From: Hevea brasiliensis
Taxonomy: Eukaryota; Streptophyta; Magnoliopsida; Malpighiales; Euphorbiaceae
Direction of reading: 5' to 3'
DNA length: 64,000 bases
NCBI RefSeq assembly: GCF_030052815.1
Contig: NC_079495.1
Coordinates: 53,484,773-53,548,772, forward strand
Shown here: positions 25,213-36,250 of the stretch, in pieces
Layout: each line of letters starts with the position of its first letter
Numbering within the stretch: position 1 is the first letter of the stretch
Made by a program: the position numbers and the translations under genes
The notes under the pieces: model-generated
What the model was told of the DNA's origin: nothing
What the model saw: only the letters and a program-made list of their open reading frames with translations
The model's database searches: none

Positions 25213-28200
25213 TGTAACACCCTCCCGGTAACAACTCCGTACATTCTACTGTTCCGGTGACCGGTGTCGGTCTGGACAGCTAGAACGTCCGGAAAAATAT
25301 TTAAACTAAAGTCAGAAACCATAATTAACTCAAATATTAATAAGAAAAATTTAGTAAAAATTTTAGAAATAAAATACAACCAAGTTAAACGAGCCGGTGC
25401 CCTAGCGATGGGTAACCAGAGGGAAGTTGCGGTTCTCGCAACGAGGAGCCCTAGACCCAGGGAAAAATTCATAAAATAATTTTTGGGACTCCAGAGAAGG
25501 GTCATTGAGGTTCCCATGGCATTAGAATGCCAAGAAAATACCTAGAAAAATTTTTCAATCGGTACAGACAATTTTGACCCGTTAAGCCAAACGGAGGGCA
25601 TTTTGGTCATTTCGCCTTCAGAGGTGATTTTTGGCCGACTTGTCCAGTTGAGTAAATAATTAATATGACATAAAATATGAATAAACATTACTAGAAATTA
25701 AATTGAAGATGAGTAGAGGAGGAAAGAAAAGAAAGTGAGGAAAAAGCTTATTTATGACATCATGGAGATGTCATTAAGAACACTATGACCAATCACAATT
25801 AAGTAACCATTTGACTAACAAATAAAAGAGATAATTGAGACTAAAAAAATAAAAGAAAAACCAGCAGCCACCTCTTCCCATTCCAGCCGAAACCCTTGCC
25901 CATAGCCAACCTCCATTGCCAACTTCCATCAAGCTTATTTTCTCTCTTCTTTTCACCATAAACCCTAAACCCCTTTCATTAAAAGTTGTCCACTCATCTT
26001 GGGAGAGTGTTTGGCAGCCTAGAAAGTGAAGGAAAGTGAAGATTTAACTTGGAAAAAATCTGCCCTATTCAAGGTTAGTGCATTAGATACTTAAAACTCT
26101 TTATTTTTATGATTTGTAACTTGAATTGAGTAAGAATTGCAACTAAAATAAACAAGAATTATGTGTATACATACTATGAATTTTTGGCAGCCCTTGTGAA
26201 GGAATTATTTTGATTGGTTTGATGGACTTAGAGTGAACTAGAGCTTATGTTTAAAGTGCATACCTATACATATACAAAGAAAGAAAGAGTTAAGTAAGGA
26301 ATTTGTGAAAACTCATATGGGAATTAGGGTTTTGAGAAGTGAAAAATTGATTTGGCTTAGGAAATTGTTAGAGAACATTTTAATGGTCAATTAGTGACCA
26401 TTTTAGGTAAGTTGAGCACAATTTGGACTGAAAAATAGGATTGCAAAGTGAAGATGTAGGCTGCCCTAGGACAGCAGCAAAGGGACTGAAAATTCAGTCC
26501 ACTTGGACAGCCATAACTTAGGCTGTGTTGGTCCAATTGGTGTTTGGCCAATTGGAAATGAAACTAGGCTTATAATGGCACATTTTTGCTGAAGAAACTA
26601 TGCCCAAAAGACCAAAGTAAGAGGACCAAAACTTGGCCCCAATCCGGATACCCTGCAACTGATTCTGCAGAATGACCAAATGAACTGGCCATAACTCACT
26701 ATAGATTTGGTCAATTGACCTAAAATTTTTACAGCAACAAGTTAAGACATAGACAAACAACTTTCATGAAGAAACCTACCCCAAATTATGGCCAGAACCA
26801 ATTCAAAAATGCAATCACAGTCACTGTTCATGTTACTGTAGATATGGTCAATTCTGCAGATTGGCAATCCGGCCAGCTGTGGTTTTTGAGCCATATCTGG
26901 AGCTACAAAACTCCAAATGGAGTGATTCAAAAAACGAAATTCAACTAGACAAAATAAGGAACAACTTTCATGTTTGTCATTTTCTCAAATTCTCACTGCA
27001 ACAGGGCCCAATGGAACAGTAAATTTGGGTCTCAAAAACTGAAATTTCTGCCCTCTTAGAATTAAGTTGAGAAATGGAAATGGCAATCAATTCCAACAAG
27101 TTTTAAATACAAAATGTGGTATGTTTGGGGTGTTAAAACCAATACACCTATTTTCTATCCAAAAGTCAACATTTTTGTTGACCAATGAGGTGAATAGTGA
27201 CATCAAAACTTGAAATGCACAAATTGAAGAAATTAAAAGTTTCAAATGCCCTAGTATACCTAACATGATTGGTTTGGATAGTTTGGCATGCCAATAGGGT
27301 TCAGTTAGCAGTACTGCACATGGCAATATGCCATTCTGTGATTTTATGGTTTTTAACCATTCTGACCTTGTATTGAGACTTAGCCTTGTGCCTGATGTAT
27401 TTACAGTTTGTTAGCTGTTCTGTTGCACACCGGGAGATGCATATGTGACCGATGGTGTGACGGCCCGAGGTACTAGATACCCAGTGCCAGTTTACCCGTT
27501 ATCCAGTCCAGTCGTCTAGTGTAGGTTACTTGGGGCAACCAAATGAATAACAGTGGACAAAGTAAGTGATATACAAATACCAAACAAATAAAACGTACAC
27601 ATTCACTACACATTTAATTTCTTGCTATTTTCTTTTATTATATTATTGCACCACTAAGCATTATTGCTTAGCGCGTTGCTTTTGCCACGCGTAGGTACTG
27701 GAGATACAGATCGTGAGCCCAGTAGACCACAGACTGGGTGAGTCCATCCTGCACTCACGCAGTGTCCGTGTCACCTCAACTTCTGCAGTGCATTGGTAGG
27801 ACACTAGGTGTCATTTTGACATTTTGTAACTAAATTTTGATTTTCTCATATGAAATTAAACTTGTGTAATGTATATTGATCTTTATGTAAATTATGAAAA
27901 TTGTATTTGTGAATGGAAAAGTAAATGTTTATTTGTGATATATATGTGATCATCACATGTGATGGATGATTGAGAATTGAAATTGAAATGTTGAGATCAT
28001 GATATTGAGTTTTGTGATGATATTGGAGTTGAGAATGAATGAATTTGTTTATTGGAAGTGTTTTTCACAAGTTCCGAAGAACTGTTTTCTCCATTTTTAG
28101 CCGGTACTCTGCCGGATTTTCTTTAAAACTTTTCGAAACCTCAAATAATTTATAATCTCAATAAATGACTTAAATGAACTATATTTCACAAATTATATTC

Positions 28201-28319
28201 AAAACTATAATGAAAATGAGTTAAAAAGAATAAAAATGATTGAGATAAGATAGGATGTTCCGGTACACCGTGTGACATAACTTACTCGGATACACTGTAG
28301 CTGGGTAAGGGGTGTCACA
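25213..28319 (+). repeat. 5' LTR of Tek-1
   Basis: 3107 bp, TGTAACACCCTCCCGG...GGGGTGTCACA. Parts that can be seen: GGGCATTTTGGTCATTT near 25595-25611, an inverted pair ATGACATC/GATGTCAT at 25754-25774, three diverged modules with CATAACT...TTCATGAAGA between 26510 and 26980, the double hairpin at 27654-27691, and an AAGAACTGTTTTCTCC block near 28078. The promoter must lie here, but I see no convincing TATA box. The LTR contains only short chance ORFs. Confidence 0.95.
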
Positions 28320-28324
28320 TTTAG

Positions 28325-28336
28325 TGGTATCAGAGC
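28325..28336 (+). other. Primer-binding site of Tek-1 (tRNA-Met)
   Basis: TGGTATCAGAGC, five bases after the LTR end, is a perfect match to the usual plant initiator-tRNA-Met primer site. Confidence 0.95.
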
Positions 28337-28446
28337 ACGGTTTAGGCGTTTCTTGGCCTAGATTGAGTCCATACCATGCATTGCATTTGCAAGAGTCGAG
28401 GTGACACTAATGCAGATCTGTTTGTCTTTCTTATTTTGAATAGGAT

Positions 28447-29640
28447 ATGGATCCTTCATCTCAGAGAGCATTCGAAAAGGAAGTGGAGAGTCATGCTCCA
28501 CCTGCAGCAGCTGAGACTGGGGGTAGGGGAGAACCTACTCCACCAGCTCAAGCAGAGCCTGCTCAGCCTCCACAGGCCATGTTCCAACAAATGGCTGACT
28601 TCTTTAGACAAATGGCTGGAGTAATGCCAGCACCACCAGCTCCACAGAAGAAATCACACCTGGAAAGGCTAAGAAAGTTTGGAGCAATGGACTTTTTCGG
28701 TAAGAGAGAAGATGACTCTGTTGCAGCCGAGAATTGGTTGAACAAGACGGGCAGAGTCTTAAAACAACTCCACTGCACCTCAGAGCAAAATCTAGAAGCT
28801 GCAGTATCCTTGTTGCAAGACGATGCCTACGAATGGTGGGACACTGTGTCCAGTGAAGTGCAGCAAGAAGCTGTAACTTGGGACTTCTTTCTCTCCGAAT
28901 TCAAGAAGAAATATGTGGGTACTGTATACCTGGAAGAGAGAAGAAGAGAGTTTATTAACCTGAGGCAGAGACAGCTTTCAGTAGCCGAATATGAGAAGGA
29001 ATTTGTTTGATTAAGCCGATACGGAAGGGAGATAGACCCTAATGAAGCTGAAAGGTGTAAGAGATTTGAAGAGGGACTAAATGATAACATCAAGATCCAG
29101 CTCACTGCCTTGGGAATCACAGAATTTAGCAAGTTAGTGGAAGCTGCAATAAGGATTGAAAAAGTAAGAATAAGTGAGCAGACCAGAAGGGAGAGACAGC
29201 AGAAGAGGGGCCCGGGTCAGTCTAGCTCATGTCTTGCACCTGGGAAGAAGTTCAGAGGTCCACCTGCACAGAGTTCAGGTCAGCCACATGGTCAAGGTCA
29301 GTCTCAGGGGCCCAGGCCACAGTTCACCCCTAGGAGAGGTCAGTCCACACCATCAGTGGGCAGCTCTCCAGGGATGGGGTTCAGGGGACCAGCCCCAACA
29401 TCTTCTGCATGTCCGCATTGCCTGAAATGGCACAAGGGGGAATGTTGGAGAGTAACTGGTGCCTGTTTAAGATGTGGGTCGACAGAGCATCAGCTGAGGA
29501 ACTGCCCATGCAGAACTACTACAGCTGCTCCAACACAAGCGCATGCACCGCCTCGCACTACGCAGGGGTAGAGAATCTGTAACTGACGCAGCGGGGACCA
29601 TCACAGAGGCTCAGATCCGAGCCAGCAGAGAGGCCGGATA
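28447..29640 (+). pseudogene. Gag, Tek-1
   Basis: The ATG at 28447 (MDPSSQRAFEKEV) has the same context in element D, which supports this start. Domains: a Pro/Gln-rich N-terminus (1-75), the retrotransposon Gag capsid domain (about 75-230; DDAYEWWDTVSSEVQ, KKYVGTVYLEERRREF), a basic Gln/Gly-rich linker, and Cys-rich CPHCLKWHKGECW plus the CCHC knuckle CLRCGSTEHQLRNC (about 320-360). The knuckle binds genomic RNA during packaging. A TGA at 29008-29010 replaces a CGA Arg codon kept in element D. The frame is lost in a scrambled patch from about 29540 to 29700, so the Gag-protease link is broken. Confidence 0.9.
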
Positions 29641-29702
29641 ATGCACCACCGCCGAAATTATGCCCCGAGAGCTCGGGAGGAGCAAGATGCCCTGACGTCA
29701 TC

Positions 29703-31161
29703 GTGGGCACGTTCTCCCTCTACAATACTCCTGTGCATGCATTGGTGGATCCAGGATCCACTCATTCATACATCTGCATCAACCTACCCGTAGAAAGGGG
29801 GATACTAGTAGGGGAGAGTGACCAAGACATTCTGGTCACTAATCCATTGGGTCACAGTGTAGTGGTGAACAAGGTATACAAGGGTTGCCCGTTAAGGATT
29901 CAGGGGTATGAATTCTTGGCAGACCTGATTGAGTTGCCCTTCCATGAGTTTGACGTGATTTTGGGAATGGACTGGTTGTCATGTCATCAGGCAATAGTTG
30001 ATTGCAAATTGAAGAGAATTTCTTTGAAAACTCCTGGGGGTAATGAGATCACAGTTGTGGGGGAAAGGACAGATTTCTTGTCCAATGTCATCTCAGCCAC
30101 AGTTGCAAGAAGAATGATGAGAAAAGGCTGTGAAGCCTACCTAGCACATGTGGTGGATACTAGGCAGGCTAAGCCAAACCTGAGTGACATACCCACAGTG
30201 AGAGACTTCCCAGAGGTATTTCCTGAAGATTTGCCTGGTTTGCCACCAGAAAGGGAAGTTGAATTTGCTATTGAGACACTGCCGGGTATAGCACCTATTT
30301 CCATTGCTCCTTATAGGATGGCACCCACTGAATTGAGGGAGTTGAAAACTCAGTTGCAAGAGTTGCTTGATAAGGGGTTCATACGCCCCAGTGTGTCACC
30401 ATGGGGAGCTCTAGTGCTGTTTGTGAAAAGGAAGGATGGGACTTTGAGGCTTTGCATTGATTACCGGCAGTTGAATAAAGTGACTGTGAAGAACAAATAT
30501 CCATTGCCTAGAATTGATGATCTGTTTGATCAGTTGAAGGGAGCAGGAGTATTTTCTAAGATTGATCTCAGATCAGGGTATCATCAGTTGAGGGTGAAGG
30601 ATGTAGATGTGCCCAAGACTGCATTTAGGACCCGATACGGGCATTATGAGTTTCTGGTGATGCCCTTTGGCTTAACAAATGCACCGGCGGCATTTATGGA
30701 CCTTATGAACCGTATTTCCATCCATACCTAGATCGGTTCGTAGTGGCCTTTATTGATGATATTTTGGTGTATTCTAAGACCAGGGAAGAACATGATGAGC
30801 ATTTGAGGATTGTTCTGCAAACCCTGAGAGAAAAGGAACTGTATGCTAAGTTGTCCAAGTGTGACTTTTGGCTGAATGAGATTGCATTCCTTGGACACAT
30901 AGTGTCAACTGATGGGATTAGGGTGGATCCCAAGAAAATAGAAGCAGTGATGGAATGGAAGCCTCCGTAAATACAAGCGAGGTTAGAAGCTTCTTGGGGC
31001 TAGCTGGGTATTACGTAAGATTTGTGAAGGGATTTTCCTTAATAGCCGCTCCAATGACCAAGTCATTACACAAGAATGTCGACGGATGGAATGACAAGTG
31101 TTAGACCAGTTTTGAGAAGTTGAAGGCTATGTTGACAGAGGCACCAGTGTTAACATAGCCA
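29703..31161 (+). pseudogene. Protease and reverse transcriptase, Tek-1
   Basis: The frame opens in the protease ([13 protein letters not shown], then VILGMDWL) and continues without break through the linker into [49 protein letters not shown] and [13 protein letters not shown] one-base loss at about 30716 shifts the frame just before the catalytic FIDDILVYS, which is intact in the next frame (30743-30970). A second frame change at about 30967 affects the thumb/connection, and TAG codons at 31102-31104 and 31156-31158 stand where element A has CAG. RT copies genomic RNA into cDNA in the particle. Confidence 0.9.
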
Positions 31162-32293
31162 GTGTCAGGAAAGGACTTCGTGGTCTATAATGATGCTTCT
31201 CATAATGGGTTAGGGTGTGTACTGATGCAAGAGGGGAAGGTGGTCGCTTATGCTTCCAGACAGCTAAGGCCACATGAACAGAACTACCCTACCCATGATC
31301 TAGAGCTTGCAGCAATTATCTTCGCACTGAAGATTTGGAGGCATTACTTGTATGGTGAAAAGTGCTACATTTACACAGACCACAAGAGTCTGAAATACTT
31401 GCCAACTCAGAGGGAGCTCAACCTTAGACAGAGGCGATGGATTCAGTTCCTGAAGGATTATGATTGTGTGATTGACTACCATCCTGGGAAGGCAAATGTA
31501 GTTGTTGATGCTTTGAGCAGAAAGTCCATCACAGCTTTGAGATCATTGAATGCCCGTCTATCTTTGATTCGAGATGGAGCTATTTTGGCTGAGTTGCAAG
31601 TGAGGCCAAACCTGCTACAGCAGATTTTAGATGGGCAAAAAGTAGATGAAAAGTTATCGGCTATTATGAGCAAAATCCCAGGGAAAAGCAATCGACCATG
31701 AAGTGAAAGCAGATGGGTGTCTCAGATACAAAGGAAGACTGTGTACCGGATAATGGGGAATTGAAGGCCAAGATTCTAAAAGAGGCACACACGGTGTATA
31801 TGCTATGCACCTGTGAAGTACAAAGATGTATCATGATCCAAGCTTCAGATTGGTGGCACAGTATGAAGAATGACATAGCTGACTATGTGACTAAATGCTT
31901 GACATGTCAGCAAGTCAAGGTAGAACATCAAGTTCCATCAGGTTTGCTACAGCCTATATGCATACCTGAATGGAAATGGGATCGGGTCACCATGGATTTT
32001 GTAAGTGGTCTACCTCTCACCCGGAAGAAACATGATACAGCATGGGTGATAGTGATGATTGAAGTCAAGACACTTTCGCCGATTAGACCGACTACTCACT
32101 AGAGAAGTTAGCGTAATTGTATATCGCTGAGATAGTTAGACTGCATGGAATTCCACTTTCCATCATATCTGATCGAGACCCAAGGTTCACATCGAGATTT
32201 TGGAAGAAGTTGCATGAGTCCTTGGGTACACAACTCCACTTTAGCACAGCTTTCCATCCTCAGACGGATGGGCAATCAAAAAGAGTAATCCAG
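31162..32293 (+). pseudogene. RNase H and integrase (exon 1), Tek-1
   Basis: RNase H reads without break ([38 protein letters not shown]), but its first motif has Asn before Asp where the relatives have SDAS. The integrase zinc module is damaged: the segment 31735-31850 is locally scrambled against elements A and D, the His pair is altered, and CLTCQQVK remains. The catalytic core keeps Asp in MDFVSGLP and Asp in SDRDPRF, while the Glu segment reads GQSKRVIQ (Lys for the Glu in GQSERV), so the third catalytic acid is lost. Another scrambled patch at 32050-32115 breaks the frame. Exon 1 ends at the donor 32294. Confidence 0.88.
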
Positions 32294-32367
32294 GTAAACA
32301 ATTGAACCAATTGAATTAATATAAATATTGAACTGAAATGATAACAATAATATGAAATATATGTCAG
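32294..32367 (+). other. Probable 74-nt GT-AG intron in integrase, Tek-1
   Basis: The coding frame stops at CAG|GTAAAC and resumes after ATGTCAG with VLEDMLMSC. The 74 nt between are about 80% A+T by eye and contain in-frame stops; 74 is not divisible by three, so removal is needed to keep integrase in frame. The position matches elements A and D. The size is near the lower limit of plant introns. Splicing is inferred. Confidence 0.78.
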
Positions 32368-33129
32368 GTCCTTGAGGATATGCTGATGAGTTGTGTCATT
32401 GAATTTGAGGGAAGTTGGGATAGATACCTCCCACTGGCAAAATTTGCATACAACAATAGCTACCAAGCTAGTATCCAAATGGCCCCATATGAAGCACTGT
32501 ATGGGAGAAAATGTAGAACTCCAGTGTGCTGGACTGAATTGGGCGAAGACAAACTGGTAGGGCCAGACCTAGTGAAACAGGCTGAGGAGAAAGTGAAACT
32601 AATCAAAGCCAATCTGAAGGTTGCCTCAGACAGACAGAAATCTTATGCCGACCTGAAGAGAAAAGAAATAGAATATGTGGTTGGTGACAAGGTGTTCCTC
32701 AAGGTGTCACCGTGGAAAAAGGTATTGAGATTTGAAAGAAAAGGTAAGTTGAGCCCTAGGTTCATTGGCCCATATGAAGTCATTGAACGTGTGGGTCCAG
32801 TGGCCTATAGGCTAGTTTTACCACCAGAGCTGGACAAGATCCACAATGTGTTCCACGTGTCTATGCTCAGAAGATACCGCTCAGATCCTTCACATGTCAT
32901 CTCCAGAGAAGAAATTGAAATACAGCCGGATTTGACATATGAAGAAGAACCCCTACGGATCCTGGCTCGGGAAGTAAAAGAATTGAGGAACAAGCAGATT
33001 CCATTGGTGAAAGTGCTTTGGAGGCACCACAACACCGAGGAGGCAACTTGGGAAAGTGAAGAGACGATGAGGCAACAGTTCCCTCAACTGTTTGCATCAG
33101 GTAAATTTCGAGGACGAAATTTAAATTAG
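32368..33129 (+). pseudogene. Integrase C-terminal part and chromodomain-like tail, Tek-1 (exon 2)
   Basis: This exon is fully open: VLEDMLMSCVIEFEGSWDRY, NSYQASIQMAPYEALYGRKC, basic linker, GPY module (RFIGPYEVIERVGPVAYRL), DKIHNVFHVSMLRRY, then LVKVLWRHHNTEEATWESEE and the C-terminus GKFRGRNLN. The stop at 33127-33129 lies against the polypurine tract. The tail resembles the shortened chromodomains of plant Tekay chromoviruses, which are linked to heterochromatin targeting. It is marked as a pseudogene only because the upstream polyprotein is broken; the exon itself shows no damage. Confidence 0.9.
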
Positions 33130-33140
33130 AGGGGAAGAGT
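33130..33140 (+). other. Polypurine tract of Tek-1
   Basis: AGGGGAAGAGT stands directly before the 3' LTR and is identical to the tracts of elements A and D. It primes plus-strand cDNA synthesis. Confidence 0.9.
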
Positions 33141-36100
33141 TGTAACACCCTCCCGGTAACAACTCCGTACATTCTACTGTTCCGGTGACCGGTGTCGGTC
33201 TGGACAGCTAGAACGTCCGGAAAAATATTTAAACTAAAGTCAGAAACCATAATTAACTCAAATATTAATAAGAAAAATTTAGTAAAAATTTTAGAAATAA
33301 AATACAACCAAGTTAAACGAGCCGGTGCCCTAGCGATGGGTAACCAGAGGGAAGTTGCGGTTCTCGCAACGAGGAGCCCTAGACCCAGGGAAAAATTCAT
33401 AAAATAATTTTTGGGACTCCAGAGAAGGGTCATTGAGGTTCCCATGGCATTAGAATGCCAAGAAAATAGCTAGAAAATTTTTTAAATCGGTACAGACAAT
33501 TTTGACCCGTTAAGCCAAACGGAGGGCATTTTGGTCATTTCGCCTTCAAAGGTGATTTTTGGCTGACTTGTCCAGTTGAGTAAATAATTAATATGACATA
33601 AAATATGAATAAACATTACTAGAAATTAAATTGAAGATGAGTAGAGGAGGAAAGAAAAGAAAGTGAGGAAAAAGCTTATTTATGACATCATGGAGATGTC
33701 ATTAAGAACACTATGACCAATAACAATTAAGTAACCATTTGACTAACAAATAAAAGAGATAATTGAGACTAAAAAAATAAAAGAAAAACCAGCAGCCACC
33801 TCTTCCCATTCCAGCCGAAACCCTTGCCCATAGCCAACCTCCATTGCCAACTTCCATCAAGCTTATTTCTCTCTTCTTTTCACCATAAACCCTAAACCCC
33901 TTTCATTAAAAGTTGTACACTCATCTTGGGAGAGTGTTTGGCAGCCTAGAAAGTGAAGGAAAGTGAAGATTTAACTTGGAAAAAATCTGCCCTATTCAAG
34001 GTTAGTGCATTAGATACTTAAAACTCTTTATTTTTATGATTTGTAACTTGAATTGAGTAAGAATTGTAACTAAAATAAACAAGAATTATGTGTATACATA
34101 CTATGAATTTTCGGCAGCCCTTGTGAAGGAATTATTTTGATTGGTTTGATGGACTTAGAGTGAACTAGAGCTTATGTTTAAAGTGCATACCTATACATAT
34201 ACAAAGAAAGAAAGAGTTAAGTAAGGAATTTGTGAAAACTCATATGGGAATTAGGGTTTTGAGAAGTGAAAAATTGATTTGGCTTATGAAATTGTTAGAG
34301 AACATTTTAATGGTCAATTAGTGACTATTTTAGATAAGTTGAGCACAATTTGGACTGAAAAATAGGATTACAAAGTGAAGATGTAGGCTGCCCTAGGACA
34401 GCAGCAAAGGGACTGAAAATTCAGTCCACTTGGACTGCCATAACTTGGGCTGTGTTGGTCCAATTGGTGTTTGGCCAATTGGACATGAAACTAGGCTTAT
34501 AATGGCACATTTTTGCTGAAGAAACCATGCCCAAAAGACCAAAGCAAGAGGACCAAAACTTGGCCCCAATCCGGATACCCTGCAACTGATTCTGCAGAAT
34601 GACCAAGTGAACTGGCCATAACTCACTGTAGATTTGGTCAATTGACCTGAAATTTTTACAGCAACAAGTTAAGACATAGACAAACAACTTTCATGAAGAA
34701 ACCTACCCCAAATTATGGCCAGAACCAATTCAAAAATGCAATCACAGTCACTGTTCATGTTATCAGAGATATGGTCAATTCTGCAGATTGGCAATCCGGC
34801 CAGCTGTGGTTTTTGAGCCATATCTGGAGCTACAAAACTCCAAATGGAGTGATTCAAAAAAAGAAATTCAACTAGACAAAATAAGGAACAACTTTCATGT
34901 TTGTCATTTCCTCAAATTCCCACTGCAACAGGGCCCAATGGAACAGTAAAGTTGGGTCTCAAAAACTGAAATTTCTGCCCTCTTAGAATTAAGTTGAGAA
35001 ATGGAAATGGCAATCAATTCCAACAAGTTTTAAATACAAAATGTGGTATGTTTGGGGTGTTAAAACCAATACACCTATTTTCTATCCAAAAGTCAACATT
35101 TTTGTTGACCAATGAGGTGAATAGTGACATCAAAACTTGAAATGCACAAATTGAAGAAATTAAAAGTTTCAAATGCCCTAGTATACCTAACATGATTGGT
35201 TTGGATAGTTTGGCATGCCAATAGGGTTCAGTTAGCAGTACTGCACATGGCAATATGCCATTCTGTGATTTTATGGTTTTTAACCATTCTGACCTTGTAT
35301 TGAGACTTGGCCTTGTGCCTGATGTATTTACTGACTTGTTAGCCGCTCTAATACATCGGAGATGCATATGTGACCGATGGTGTGACGGCCCGAGGTACTA
35401 GATACCCAGTGCCAGTTTACCCGTTATCCAGTCCAGTCGTCTAGTGTAGGTTACTTGGGGCAACCAAATGAATAACAGTGGACAAAGTAAATGATATACA
35501 AATACCAAACAAATAAAACGTACACATTCACTACACATTTAATTTCTTGCTATTTTCTTTTATTATATTATTGCACCACTAAGCATTATTGCTTAGCGCG
35601 TTGCTTGCCACGCCGTAGGTACCGGAGATACAGATCGTGAGCCCATGAGACCACGTGATCGGGTGAGTCCATCCTGCGACTCTGCACATGTCCGTGTCAC
35701 CTCAACTTGCAAGATACATTGGTAGGACACTAGGTGTCATTTTGACATTTTGTAACTAAATTTTGATTTTCTCATATGAAATTAAACTTGTGTAATGTAT
35801 ATTGATCTTTATGTAAATTATGAAAATTGTATTTGTGAATGGAAAAGTAAATGTTTATTTGTGATATATATGTGATCATCACATGTGATGGATGATTGAG
35901 AATTGAAATTGAAATGTTGAGATCTTGATATTGAGTTTTGTGATGATATTGGAGTTGAGAATGAATGAATTTGTTTATTGGAAGTGTTTTTCACAGGTTC
36001 CGAAGAACTGTTTTCTCCATTTTTAGCCGGTACTCTGCCGGATTTTCTTTAAAAATTTTCGGAACCTCAAATAATTTATAATCTCAATAAATGACTTAAA

Positions 36101-36245
36101 TGAACTATATTTCACAAATTATATTCAAAACTATAATGAAAATGAGTTAAAAAGAATAAAAATGATTGAGATAAGATAGGATGTTCCGGTACACCGTGTA
36201 ACATAACTTACTCGGATACACTGTAGCTGGGTAAGGGGTGTCACA
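33141..36245 (+). repeat. 3' LTR of Tek-1
   Basis: 3105 bp, almost identical to the 5' LTR. Most differences are scattered single changes. Two patches, about 35331-35358 and 35603-35730, instead differ by clustered short indels and substitutions. The second destroys the second stem of the double hairpin, while the first stem (35579-35596) is kept. Confidence 0.95.
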
Positions 36246-36250
36246 CTTCA
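36246..36250. repeat. Target-site duplication CTTCA, right copy
   Basis: It matches 25208-25212. Joining the sequence across one copy restores the RT/RNase H reading of element D (…NFERLK then [10 protein letters not shown]). Confidence 0.95.

Larger units (their letters stand above)
25213..36245 (+). mobile_element. Tek-1: nearly complete Tekay-type Ty3/gypsy retrotransposon
   Basis: This 11.03-kb element has both LTRs (3107 and 3105 bp), a perfect tRNA-Met PBS, gag, protease, RT, RNase H, integrase with an intron, a chromodomain-like tail, a polypurine tract and CTTCA duplications. The LTRs differ at roughly 40 scattered sites by eye plus two scrambled patches, so the insertion is recent compared with its neighbours. 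The coding region has one TGA in gag, several frame changes and two TAG codons in RT/RNase H. It could not make a complete polyprotein as assembled, although some breaks sit in patches that look like assembly errors. Confidence 0.95.

Noticed and set aside
25264..25479. 71-residue ORF identical at 33192-33407
   Set aside because: It is LTR sequence of Tek-1; identity follows from the two LTRs being recent duplicates.
28325..28336. tRNA-Met gene fragment
   Set aside because: Only the 12-nt primer-site complement is present, at the exact place of a PBS after an LTR.
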